12,290 nucleotides of DNA from an uncultured Trueperaceae bacterium (lineage in GTDB: Bacteria > Deinococcota > Deinococci > Deinococcales > Trueperaceae), in assembly GCA_937907415.1 (NCBI GenBank), contig CALCHY010000044.1, positions 1-12,290 on the forward strand, in the 5' to 3' direction. The notes beneath the pieces are model-generated. The model had not been told where the DNA came from and did not search any database. It saw only the letters and a program-made list of their open reading frames with translations. Both the position numbers and the translations under genes were made by a program. Of the stretch, positions 1 through 7,389 are shown one piece after another (position 1 is the stretch's first letter; the number at the start of each line of letters is the position of its first letter).

Positions 1-38
1 ACAGGCCAGGCAAGCGCCCGGCCAGAAGGAGAGTTCAC

Positions 39-269
39 ATGAACAGCACCCTCACCCGTACCGTCCTGCGCGCAGAAGGCTTCTCTTGCCCGTCATGCGT
101 GACGAAGATCGAGAAGTCCGTCTCGCGCCTCCCCGGCGTTGCCAGCGTGACCGTGCACTTCGCCTCCTCCCGCGTCGAGGTCGTGCACGACGACACCAAG
201 TCGAGCATCGATGACCTCGTGAACACCGTCGCCAAGGCTGGCTACCGCTCCAAGCCGGCCGCCTACTAA
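39..269 (+). CDS. Small HMA-domain metal-binding protein (CopZ-like metallochaperone)
   Basis: This 76-residue protein is a single heavy-metal-associated (HMA) domain. The metal-binding loop is GFSCPSC at residues 14-20, with the two ligand cysteines at C17 and C20; the usual Met before the CxxC motif is replaced by Phe-Ser. The rest fits the ferredoxin-like fold: a helix with KIEKSVSRLPGV, a strand SVTVHFASSRVEV, and a C-terminal helix ending in AGYRS. It should bind a soft metal ion in the cytoplasm and hand it to the ATPase encoded next. The start is set by a strong ribosome-binding site, AGAAGGAGAG at 24-33, about 7 bases before the ATG. The ATPase gene begins 8 bases after this stop, so the two are almost certainly co-transcribed. 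The 38 bases upstream hold no gene that I can see. Metal specificity (Cu, Zn/Cd or other) cannot be read from the sequence. Confidence 0.92.
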   Translation: MNSTLTRTVLRAEGFSCPSCVTKIEKSVSRLPGVASVTVHFASSRVEVVHDDTKSSIDDLVNTVAKAGYRSKPAAY

Positions 270-277
270 GGCCGGCC

Positions 278-2179
278 GTGATCGCTAACCGCTGGCTAGT
301 GCCAGCCGCGGCAGGGGGGCTGATAGTGGCGGCCTTCGGCGCCGGCGCCCTTGGCGGCGATACGCTCAGGCGGATCCTGATGGTCGCGGCTGCGCTAGTC
401 GCGGGAGCGCCGATCTTCAGGAACGCCGTCAGGGCGCTGATGGCGCGAGTGATCGGCATCGATTTGCTCGTCGCCATCGCCGCTGGCGGCGCATTGATCA
501 TCGGCGAGTACTGGGAGGCGGCGGCCGTCACCTTCCTCTTCGCCATCGGTCACGCCCTCGAGGCCGCGACCCTCAACCGCACCCGCTCCGCACTCGCTGC
601 CCTCGTCGACGTGGCGCCAGACGTCGCGGTGGTGGTTCGCGGCAACGAGCAGGTAGAGGTGCCGGCCGGGGCCGTGGCAATCGGCGAGACGGTTCTCGTC
701 AAGAACGGCGCCAAGGTGCCGGTAGACGGCGTCGTGGTGGCGGGTAGCGGGGCACTGGACGAGGCCTCGATCACCGGCGAGTCGCTGCCCGTCGACAAGG
801 CAGTTGGCAGCAAAGTGTTCGCTGGCACCGTCTCGAAGGGCGGTTTCCTACAGGTGCGCGCCGAGGGCGTCGGGGCCGACACTACCCTCGCGCGCATCAT
901 CCACCGCGTCGAGGAAGCGCAAGACGCCAAGGCCGCCACTCAGAAGTTCATGGACCGCTTCTCGGCCTGGTACACGCCGGGCATCATGGTCCTCGCGTTG
1001 GTGGCTGGCCTCATCAGCGGCGACGTCACGCTTGGCCTCACCCTGCTCGTGATCGGCTGCCCCGGCGCGCTCGTCATCTCCATCCCGGTGGCGGTCGTGG
1101 CTGGCATCGGCCGCGCTGCGCAGAGCGGCGTGCTCGTCAAGGGCGGAGAGTTCCTCGAGACGGCAGCGCGCGTGAACGCCGTCGCGCTTGACAAGACCGG
1201 CACCTTGACGCGCGGCAAGCCGCGGCTGACGGACGTGCTCGTGCTCGGCGAGGGCCACACCCGCACGAGCGTGCTGCGCTGGGCTGCCCTGGCCGAGGCA
1301 GGCTCGGAGCACCCCCTCGCGGCCCCCGTACTGGCGGCCGCAACGCAAGAGGGGGCGTACGGCGGCGAGCTGCCGACGCACGCCGAGAGCGTCCCAGGCA
1401 AGGGCGTCAAGGCGATCATCGGCAACAGCGCCGTGCTCGTCGGCAACCAGTCGCTCATGGAGGCGGAGGGACTGCGCGACCCCGCCGCGGCAGCCGCAGC
1501 CGCGCGGCTAGCCGCGGCCGGGCGCACGCCCATGCTGGTGGCCGTCGATGACGCCGTGATCGGCGTGGTGGCGGTAGCGGACGAACTGAGGCCGGAGGCG
1601 AAGGAACTCGTCTCGCAGCTGAGGCGCGCCGGCGTGCGCCACGTTGCCATGCTCACGGGCGACGCCCAGCCGGTTGCTAACGCCGTTGCGGCCAGCACGG
1701 GCATCACGGACGTCCGCGCGGGACTGCTGCCGGAGGAGAAGCTCGAGGCCATCGCCGAGCTGCGCGGCCGCGGCTACGTCGTGGCCATGGTTGGCGACGG
1801 CGTCAACGACGCCCCTGCCCTAGCGACCGCCGACATCGGGGTCGCCATGGGCGCCGCCGGTTCCGCGGTGGCGGTCGAGACCGCTGACATCGCGCTCATG
1901 GCGGACGACCTGCGCAAGCTCCCGTACGCCATCGGCCTCGCCAAGCGCACGGTGAGGATCATGCGCCAGAACATCATCGTGGCGCTTCTCACCGTCGGAC
2001 TGCTCCTCGCAGGCGTGCTGTGGGGCGGAGTGACCATGGCCATCGGCATGCTCGTACACGAGGGGTCTGTGCTGCTCGTGATCGCCAACGCCATGCGCCT
2101 GCTCATCGCCCCTGCCACCCTGCAGCCCGCTGGCGCTAGGCGCCTGCTGCGGCCACGCAGCGCGATGAACGTTCCCTGA
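278..2179 (+). CDS. P1B-type heavy-metal translocating P-type ATPase with CPG membrane motif
   Basis: This is an ATP-driven inner-membrane metal exporter of 633 residues. All P-type ATPase signatures are present: TGES at 166-169 (actuator domain), DKTGT at 305-309 with D305 the phosphorylated aspartate, SEHP at 343-346 (the P1B nucleotide-domain HP motif), TGD at 460-462 and GDGVNDAP at 506-513. Hydrophobic segments lie at about 8-25, 33-55, 60-76, 81-95, 232-248, 250-275, 563-584 and 586-610, fitting the eight-helix P1B plan. There is no N-terminal HMA domain; the preceding gene supplies one separately. The membrane metal motif is CPG (261-263) instead of CPC, CPH or SPC. The last helix carries HEGS (594-597), close to the HEGGT motif known in P1B-4 pumps. 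Start: GTG at 278 with a weak TAAGG (267-271) overlapping the upstream stop codon, suggesting translational coupling. The substrate is likely a divalent or monovalent soft metal but is unresolved. Confidence 0.93.
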   Translation: MIANRWLVPAAAGGLIVAAFGAGALGGDTLRRILMVAAALVAGAPIFRNAVRALMARVIGIDLLVAIAAGGALIIGEYWEAAAVTFLFAIGHALEAATLNRTRSALAALVDVAPDVAVVVRGNEQVEVPAGAVAIGETVLVKNGAKVPVDGVVVAGSGALDEASITGESLPVDKAVGSKVFAGTVSKGGFLQVRAEGVGADTTLARIIHRVEEAQDAKAATQKFMDRFSAWYTPGIMVLALVAGLISGDVTLGLTLLVIGCPGALVISIPVAVVAGIGRAAQSGVLVKGGEFLETAARVNAVALDKTGTLTRGKPRLTDVLVLGEGHTRTSVLRWAALAEAGSEHPLAAPVLAAATQEGAYGGELPTHAESVPGKGVKAIIGNSAVLVGNQSLMEAEGLRDPAAAAAAARLAAAGRTPMLVAVDDAVIGVVAVADELRPEAKELVSQLRRAGVRHVAMLTGDAQPVANAVAASTGITDVRAGLLPEEKLEAIAELRGRGYVVAMVGDGVNDAPALATADIGVAMGAAGSAVAVETADIALMADDLRKLPYAIGLAKRTVRIMRQNIIVALLTVGLLLAGVLWGGVTMAIGMLVHEGSVLLVIANAMRLLIAPATLQPAGARRLLRPRSAMNVP

Positions 2180-2234
2180 ACGCCGCTTGGGTGAGCGCCT
2201 CACATGCAGCGCCTAGCCTAGATACATGAGGTCC

Positions 2235-2262
2235 GCGGGCCGCCCCTACAGGCGCGGCCCGC
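2235..2262 (+). terminator. GC-rich hairpin after the metal-ATPase gene
   Basis: GCGGGCCGC (2235-2243) pairs perfectly with GCGGCCCGC (2254-2262) across a 10-base loop. It lies 55 bases after the ATPase stop and 22 bases before the next ATG. It is not followed by a T-run (only TTAG), so it is not a textbook intrinsic terminator. It could end the metal operon with weak or factor-assisted termination, or sit in the 5' leader of the next gene. I saw no convincing promoter in the 105-base gap. Confidence 0.5.
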
Positions 2263-2284
2263 TTAGATCCTCCAGGAGGAACTC

Positions 2285-3136
2285 ATGCGCCATGCGCTGC
2301 GTAACCTGCTCGTCGTCATAACCGCCCTCGTTGGCGTTGCCGCCGCTCAAGGAGTGAACATCGTGCTGCCTGACGGCGCCACCTGTACGGCCGTCGGGCC
2401 AGACGTGAACGTCACCGTGGCCGGCGGGCAAGTAAGCCACTTCTGCAATGCCGGCGTCGCCCTCGTAGGCGAGCTGCTCCTAGTCGACGACTACGGCCTC
2501 GTAACGCGCGTGGCTTACGACCCGAACGCCGCCCAGACCATCTACGACGACGCGCTCGTTGCGCTCGAAGTCAAGGGCGTAACCCTCGCGAACGGCGCGA
2601 CGTGCCTCCACGCCGGTTACGGCGCCACCCTGGCGTACGAAGGTGACCGCGCCAACTTCACCTGCGACGACGACGGCGTGCTGCTCGGCTACTTCGAGAC
2701 CTCAGGCGCGGACGTCTACGCCACGAGAGGCGCAGTTGCGCAGGGAGCGGCTGGCCTCAGCGTCAGCGGCAAGGAGCGCATGCTAGTGAGAACCATCGAT
2801 GCCAGCGACCCCATCACTAACGTGCAGTGGAACCTCGTGTCGTTCGGCGTTGGCGGCACACCCGCCCTCGCTGACGCGCCAGCGACCCTCACGATCACGG
2901 ACGGCCAAGCGGCAGGCACGACGGGCTGCAACCGCTACTTCGCCGGGGTGGCGTTCGGGCTGGACGGCGCAGTCGGCTTCGGCGCGGCGGGCAGCACCAT
3001 GATGTTCTGCGAGGGCGCCATGGAGCAGGAGCAACGCTTCCTGTCCACCTTGAGCGCGGTCGACAGGTACAGCCTTACCAGTGACGGCCAACTCATCCTC
3101 AGCGGCGCGGAAGGCGACCTCGTCTTCGGGCGCTAG
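2285..3136 (+). CDS. Secreted META-domain (HslJ-like) protein with a duplicated Cys-pair N-terminal module
   Basis: This is an exported protein of 283 residues. Residues 1-22 are a signal peptide: basic MRHALR, a hydrophobic core, then a likely cleavage after VAAAQ. There is no lipobox cysteine. Residues 27-64 and 100-137 look like two copies of one module, each with GATC near the start and a second cysteine exactly 20 residues later (C34/C54 and C107/C127). Residues about 181-282 are a META domain: it opens with WNLVSF, contains GTTGCNRY (212-218) and MMFCEG (239-244), then EQRFLSTL and a final L-x-L-S strand. META domains occur in HslJ of E. coli and in many surface proteins; their biochemical role is poorly known. 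C215 and C242 could pair within it. Start: a strong AGGAGGA site at 2274-2280 sits before the ATG. The function is not known, and the N-terminal modules match nothing I can name. Confidence 0.85.
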   Translation: MRHALRNLLVVITALVGVAAAQGVNIVLPDGATCTAVGPDVNVTVAGGQVSHFCNAGVALVGELLLVDDYGLVTRVAYDPNAAQTIYDDALVALEVKGVTLANGATCLHAGYGATLAYEGDRANFTCDDDGVLLGYFETSGADVYATRGAVAQGAAGLSVSGKERMLVRTIDASDPITNVQWNLVSFGVGGTPALADAPATLTITDGQAAGTTGCNRYFAGVAFGLDGAVGFGAAGSTMMFCEGAMEQEQRFLSTLSAVDRYSLTSDGQLILSGAEGDLVFGR

Positions 3137-3181
3137 GCGCAACCAAGCATCGTCATGCGCACGTGACATGATGGGGCCGTC

Positions 3182-4450
3182 ATGAGGCCCGACCCCCACG
3201 GCGCCAGCGTGCCCGTACCCCGCAATGACCGCGCGCCCGTCACCGTGGTGCAGACCACCGGTGACAGCAACGGCCTCGACCCCCGCCGACGCCCAGCCAC
3301 CCCAGCCGAACTCGCCACCGCCATCCATGCAACGCCGCACAAGATGGTCATGGCGTTCGCGGGCGCAGGCACGCAGTCGCTGACCTGGCTGCACGGGGTT
3401 GGCGGCTCGAGCCGCACGGTGCTCAGCGCCATAGACATCTACAACCAGGAGAGCATGCGCGACTGGATCGGGTTCATGCCCGCCCGCTTCACGTCGCGGC
3501 GCGTCGCGCGCGCCATGGCTAAACGCGCGTACGAGCAGGCGCGGCGCTACGCCAGCCCAGCCGACGCCGTGTTCGGCCTGGGCAGCACCGCCACCATCGC
3601 AACCGACCGCGCGAAACGCGGCGACCACCGCGTGGCGGCCGCCGTTCATGACGCGTTCGGCATAGCCACCTACTCTCTCACCATCGAGAAGGACGCACGC
3701 GATCGACCCGGCGAGGAGGACATCGTCTCCCTCCTACTCCTACGAGCGGTGGCTGACGCCTGCGGCGTGCTGGCGCGCCCAGACCTCCCCCTAACCGGCA
3801 GCGAGCGCGTCGAGATCGAGTTGTTCCCAAGCGAACTGATAGCTGGCGTGGAACGGGGCGAGCGCACCATGGCCGTCATCAGGTCCGACGGCACCGTGGT
3901 CAGCACCCCCGTGCGCGGAGCGGAAGACCGCTGGGTAGTCCTCTCTGGCGCCTTCAACCCCGCGCACGAAGGTCACCTCGAGCTGGCGCGAGCCGCCGCC
4001 GAGCACATGGGGCTGCCCGCCCTCTTCGAACTACCCATCGTCAACGCGGACAAGGCGCCCATCGGCATGTTCGAGGCGCGCCTGCGGGCCCAGCAGTTCG
4101 CCGGCCGTGGAGCGCTGGCCCTCACGCGCGCGCCCCTCTTCGTCGAGAAAGCCGCGCTCTTCCCCGGCAGCGTCTTCGTGCTTGGGCTAGACACCGCCGA
4201 GCGCATCCTCGAGCCGCGCTTCTACAACGGCTCGGAGGAGCAGATGCGGGCGGCGCTGCAAGGCATCGCTGCGCACGGCTGCCGCTTCCTCGTCGCCGGG
4301 CGGCTAGGTGAGGGCGAGGAGTACAAGACCCTCCGCCACCTGCCCGTGCCGGACGACATGCGCGGGTTGTTCGAGGAACTGCCGGAGGGGAGTTTCCGGC
4401 GGGACGTGAGTAGTACGGAGATCCGGGCTGGCTGGGGGGAGCGGGGCTAG
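3182..4450 (+). CDS. CinA/PncC-like domain fused to an HxGH nucleotidyltransferase (NMNAT/NadD-type) domain
   Basis: This 422-residue protein has two domains. Residues about 40-200 follow the CinA C-terminal (PncC, nicotinamide-nucleotide amidase) pattern: AIHATPHK, GVGGSSRTVLSA (72-83), IYNQES, and a helix with ARAMAKRAYEQA. The canonical AESCTGG catalytic stretch is replaced here by AFAGAGT (58-64), so amidase activity is doubtful. Residues about 250-420 form a nucleotidyltransferase-fold domain with GAFNPAHEGH (256-265, the HxGH nucleotide-binding motif), VLGLDTAERI (333-342), and a C-terminal SSTEIR (410-415) matching the ISSTxIR motif of NMNATs. Family knowledge suggests a role in NAD or pyridine-nucleotide metabolism; the exact substrate is inference. 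Fusions of this kind are also known to me from plant and fungal proteins. The start ATG has only a weak GGGG (3173-3176) upstream, and leaderless translation is possible. The gene ends inside the stop codon of the convergent regulator. Confidence 0.85.
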   Translation: MRPDPHGASVPVPRNDRAPVTVVQTTGDSNGLDPRRRPATPAELATAIHATPHKMVMAFAGAGTQSLTWLHGVGGSSRTVLSAIDIYNQESMRDWIGFMPARFTSRRVARAMAKRAYEQARRYASPADAVFGLGSTATIATDRAKRGDHRVAAAVHDAFGIATYSLTIEKDARDRPGEEDIVSLLLLRAVADACGVLARPDLPLTGSERVEIELFPSELIAGVERGERTMAVIRSDGTVVSTPVRGAEDRWVVLSGAFNPAHEGHLELARAAAEHMGLPALFELPIVNADKAPIGMFEARLRAQQFAGRGALALTRAPLFVEKAALFPGSVFVLGLDTAERILEPRFYNGSEEQMRAALQGIAAHGCRFLVAGRLGEGEEYKTLRHLPVPDDMRGLFEELPEGSFRRDVSSTEIRAGWGERG

Positions 4451-7158
4451 AGTTGCGCCTGCCGACCCTCCAGGCCCGCGACTGCGAACTCGAGTGCGGC
4501 CTCTGGGTGCATCGCTTCCCCTGCTTCTCGCTCGGCCCCGTACGTTCCCGGAGCGAGCAGTTCGCCTGCCTTGGCTTGCCAGTGGGCGCGCTCGTCGGCT
4601 GCGAACCAGTCGAGCGTCGTGCCGAGTCTGCGGCGCAAGGCGTCGGCCGCGCCCCACAGGCGCGCCGCCGCGGCTGGCTCGCCGGAGGCGGTGAGCAGCG
4701 CGGCGTACTGGTCCAGAGCCGCGCTAATGCTGAACGTGATCCCGAGTTCCCGCACGAGACGCAGGCTCTCGCCGAGGTGGCTCTTTGCCTCGGCGAGTCG
4801 CCCTTGGCGCAGCGCGACGGTGCCAAGCGCACCGAGCACGTTCGAAGTCATCTGCAGGTTGCCAACAACGCGCGACCGCTCTACGGCTTCGAGATAGTGT
4901 TCCGCCGCCTGGTCGAAGCGGCCATTGAAGTAGTGCAGGTCGCCCAGGTTATTGAGGATGAAAGGCTTCATGCCGTCTGAGCCCGACTCGTCCGCCGCCA
5001 GCATGGCGCGGTGGTACCAGTCGGCCGCGGCGCTCAGATCGCGCCGGTAGACGGCGAGCACGCCGAGAGCGTTGGCTGCCTGTGCAACTGCGTCGAGCGC
5101 GCGGACTTCCTGCGCTAGGGCCAGTGCGCGTTCTAGGAGGGGGCCCGGGCGAACGTGATCGCCGGTCACGTTCAGGGCGTACGCATACAGGCGTAGAACG
5201 GCAACCAGGTCGCGCTCGCTGCCTTTGGCCGGCGTGAGGGTCGCGGCGCGCTCGTACCACGGGAACACGGAGTCGAGCCGCCCGCGCCTGATCCAGTACT
5301 GGCCAAGGCTCCGGAGCATCGTGAGCAGTGCGCGAGTGTCGCCACTTTCCCAGCACCACTGGAGGGCCGCGATGACGTCGCGCCGCTCGAGATCCAGGCG
5401 CCCGAGCCACTGACCGCCTTCCGGAGTATCGAACGCGCGCCCGGCGGCGCGGGCGACCGCGAGGAAGTGAGCGGCGTGCCGTTGCCTCGTGGCAGTGCGG
5501 AGGTCAGCGTCTTCGCCCCAACGCTGCCCTACCCAGCGCCGGAAGATGGGCGGGCACTCGAACCGACCTGGCGCAGGCCGCACCAAGAGGGACTTGCGGC
5601 ACAGGCTCGCCAGGACCGGTAGGTTCACCCCCGCGACGGCAGCCGCGGTCACTCGGTCGAAGGAGCCGTTCAGGACGGAGAGGCGCAGTAGTAGGTTGCG
5701 GTCAGCTTCGCCCAAGAGTTCCCACGTGTGCTCGAACACGGCGAGGATGCTTCGGTGCCGAGAAGGCGCGTCGTGGGCGTCGGTCGCTAGCAGCTGCAGT
5801 CCCGCCGTGAGTTCGCGGACGATGTCGGCGACCGGCACGACCGCAACCCACGCCGCCGCCAACCCAACCGCGAGCGGGTTGCCTCCAGTCAGACGCCCAA
5901 GCTCTACGACGTGCTCAACATCGTTCGGGCGCAGCTCGAAGCTCGCGTCGGCCCGCAACGCCCGCTCCATGAAGAGCTCGCCTACCTCCCCGGCCTGAGG
6001 GCCGGCTGACGAGAGGCCAGGCAGCGGCAACACGTACTCGTAGGCCGAACCGATCGGCTGATTGGCGGTCACGAGCACGGACGCGTTCGGCGCCGAGCGC
6101 AGCAAGCCCGATAACCAGCCCGCACGGTCGACGAGGTGATCGAAATCGTCGAAGACCAGCAGGGTTGGGGCCCGGTCACGCAGCGCGGCGCTGAGGTGTT
6201 CTGGCGTTGGCCCTACTGCGGGGGGAGTCACGCCGAGCGCCTCCATCGCGGCGCGCACGACGCCAGTGGAGTCATCGCAAGCGTCGCACGCAACGTGAGC
6301 GACGCCGCCTGGATACGAGGGGGCGACCGCGGCGGCGGCGGTCGCCGCCAGAAGCGACTTTCCCATCCCACCAGCCCCCGTCACGGTAACGAGGCGCTTC
6401 TCGCTCGAGGCAAGCAGCTCGTGAAGGCGGCGGCTCTCAGCGCGCCTGCCGATGAGCCGCGTGACTCCCGCATTGGCCGACGGGTCAGGCCGGGGCGTTT
6501 CGAGGCTGAGAGTGGAGCGAAGTTCTAGTCCGAGGTCCTCCGCCTCGGCCCGAAGTCGCTGGGCTGAGGGGTCGCGGGCCGTAGCGAGCACGTCGTGCGC
6601 GAAGAGCAGGCCATCGGCGTCCAGCAGCGAGATGTCACGTGTCCTCACTGCCCTGCGCACGAAGTCGGCGGCACGCACCCTGTTCCCTGCCCGGATCTCC
6701 TTGGTCGCCATGGCGAGGAGCGCGCGTTGCATGGAGCGCGCGAGGTCGTCACGGGTGTCCTCGATCCACTCGTGGAGCTCCGAACTGACGGACCGTACGG
6801 CAACTCCGTAGAGGAACTCGCCCTCGTGAAGCTCGAGCGCCCTCTCCATTTGGGCCTTGTTCCCGTTGGCGCGTACGTCCACCGCGTCGCACGAGACGCG
6901 CGCCTCTACGCTCGTTGCGTCTGCGCGGAACACGCCGGGCAGATCCTTACCTACCCGAGAGAGTGTGAGGGAGAGTTGGTTCAGGGGGTCGGCAGCGGTT
7001 GGCCAGAAGAGGCGAGCGAGGCGCCTTCTAGGCTGCGGACCCTCGAGGCTCAGGTATGCGAGCAGAACTAGCGCCTTGGTGCGGCCGTAGCGTGTGCCCG
7101 CCACGCCGAGCCTGCCGAGGGTCAGCAGCCTGCGCGTGGTGTCGGTGGGCGTCTTCAC
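4447..7158 (-). CDS. Large transcriptional regulator: winged helix + BTAD + NB-ARC/STAND ATPase + TPRs (AfsR/MalT-like architecture)
   Basis: About 903 residues from the GTG at 7158; the open frame extends to 7272, and residue numbers below count from there. Residues 47-133 form a SARP-type winged helix (RLLTLGRLGV, RTKALVLLAYLSLEG, RRRLARLFWP). Residues 134-252 form a bacterial transcriptional activator domain (GEFLYGV, ELHEWIEDTRDDL). An NB-ARC/STAND ATPase follows, with Walker A GAGGMGKS (299-306), Walker B LLVFDDFDHL (371-380) and GNPLAV (464-469). Several TPR-like helical pairs lie at about 690-870, and the C-terminal LWGAADALRRRLG and EAALEFAV stretches are typical of this regulator family. 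It probably acts as a signal-gated activator. Start: GTG 7158 and ATG 7188 are both in frame without clear ribosome-binding sites. I prefer 7158 because it leaves the 7182-7207 palindrome upstream and gives the short lead typical of the family. Divergent from the large lipoprotein gene. Confidence 0.88.
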   Translation of the reverse strand: MKTPTDTTRRLLTLGRLGVAGTRYGRTKALVLLAYLSLEGPQPRRRLARLFWPTAADPLNQLSLTLSRVGKDLPGVFRADATSVEARVSCDAVDVRANGNKAQMERALELHEGEFLYGVAVRSVSSELHEWIEDTRDDLARSMQRALLAMATKEIRAGNRVRAADFVRRAVRTRDISLLDADGLLFAHDVLATARDPSAQRLRAEAEDLGLELRSTLSLETPRPDPSANAGVTRLIGRRAESRRLHELLASSEKRLVTVTGAGGMGKSLLAATAAAAVAPSYPGGVAHVACDACDDSTGVVRAAMEALGVTPPAVGPTPEHLSAALRDRAPTLLVFDDFDHLVDRAGWLSGLLRSAPNASVLVTANQPIGSAYEYVLPLPGLSSAGPQAGEVGELFMERALRADASFELRPNDVEHVVELGRLTGGNPLAVGLAAAWVAVVPVADIVRELTAGLQLLATDAHDAPSRHRSILAVFEHTWELLGEADRNLLLRLSVLNGSFDRVTAAAVAGVNLPVLASLCRKSLLVRPAPGRFECPPIFRRWVGQRWGEDADLRTATRQRHAAHFLAVARAAGRAFDTPEGGQWLGRLDLERRDVIAALQWCWESGDTRALLTMLRSLGQYWIRRGRLDSVFPWYERAATLTPAKGSERDLVAVLRLYAYALNVTGDHVRPGPLLERALALAQEVRALDAVAQAANALGVLAVYRRDLSAAADWYHRAMLAADESGSDGMKPFILNNLGDLHYFNGRFDQAAEHYLEAVERSRVVGNLQMTSNVLGALGTVALRQGRLAEAKSHLGESLRLVRELGITFSISAALDQYAALLTASGEPAAAARLWGAADALRRRLGTTLDWFAADERAHWQAKAGELLAPGTYGAEREAGEAMHPEAALEFAVAGLEGRQAQL

Positions 7159-7181
7159 GTTCTCACACGATACACATCGGT

Positions 7182-7207
7182 CTGTCATCTGAAGGGACTT
7201 ATGACAG
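7182..7207. promoter_or_regulatory. Inverted repeat, candidate operator between divergent genes
   Basis: CTGTCAT (7182-7188) and ATGACAG (7201-7207) are perfect inverted 7-mers separated by 12 bases. Their centres are 19 bp apart, about two helical turns, as expected for a dimeric DNA-binding protein. The site lies just upstream of the preferred regulator start (7158) and about 110 bases upstream of the lipoprotein gene. Binding by the adjacent regulator is inference. Confidence 0.4.
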
Positions 7208-7260
7208 GGCGTTGAAAGGGGTGGCATTGCATCATCGGCCGAAATGACGCGGGGCAGACT

Positions 7261-7286
7261 GCTGCACTCCATTCGAGGAGTGCAGC
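7261..7286. promoter_or_regulatory. Perfect 10-bp inverted repeat upstream of the large lipoprotein gene
   Basis: GCTGCACTCC (7261-7270) and GGAGTGCAGC (7277-7286) pair perfectly around a 6-base centre, ATTCGA. It ends 28 bases before the lipoprotein ATG. No T-run follows, so it does not look like a terminator. It could be an operator, or a hairpin in the 5' leader just ahead of the ribosome-binding site GAAGGGA (7299-7305). Which of these it is cannot be decided from sequence. Confidence 0.45.
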
Positions 7287-7314
7287 GGGGTGCGCCACGA
7301 AGGGACTGTCGAAG

Positions 7315-7389
7315 ATGCGCATACTACTCGTAGCCAGGCTCCGGTTGGCTGCGCTGTTCTTGGGCCTAGCGGCCCTGATCGGCGCGTGC
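7315..7389 (+). other. Lipoprotein signal peptide and lipobox of the large surface protein
   Basis: The first 25 codons give a basic start (MRILLVARLR), a hydrophobic run LAALFLGLAA and the lipobox LIGAC. The invariant cysteine is the TGC at 7387-7389. Cleavage before this cysteine by signal peptidase II and lipidation would tether the mature protein. The residue after Cys is Gly, not Asp, so in a diderm host there is no obvious inner-membrane retention signal. Confidence 0.85.

Noticed and set aside
940..1752. 270-codon open frame on the - strand within the ATPase gene
   Set aside because: It lies fully opposite the conserved phosphorylation and nucleotide domains. Its Ser/Thr/Ala-rich composition marks it as an antisense artefact.
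2783..3649. 288-codon open frame on the - strand across the META and CinA-like genes
   Set aside because: It spans two well-supported + strand genes and their gap, and its composition is typical of antisense frames in GC-rich DNA. No domain is recognisable.
4453..4980. 175-codon open frame on the + strand opposite the regulator's TPR region
   Set aside because: It is antisense to a gene with clear family motifs, with no ribosome-binding site or domain of its own.
7191..7215. GAAGGGA followed by ATG at 7201 as a possible leader peptide
   Set aside because: The frame stops after four codons (MTGR). The ATG is better explained as part of the ATGACAG half of the inverted repeat.
7159..7272. Extended regulator start at ATG 7272
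   Set aside because: The extra N-terminal residues match no part of the family, no ribosome-binding site precedes that ATG, and the start would lie inside the 7261-7286 palindrome.
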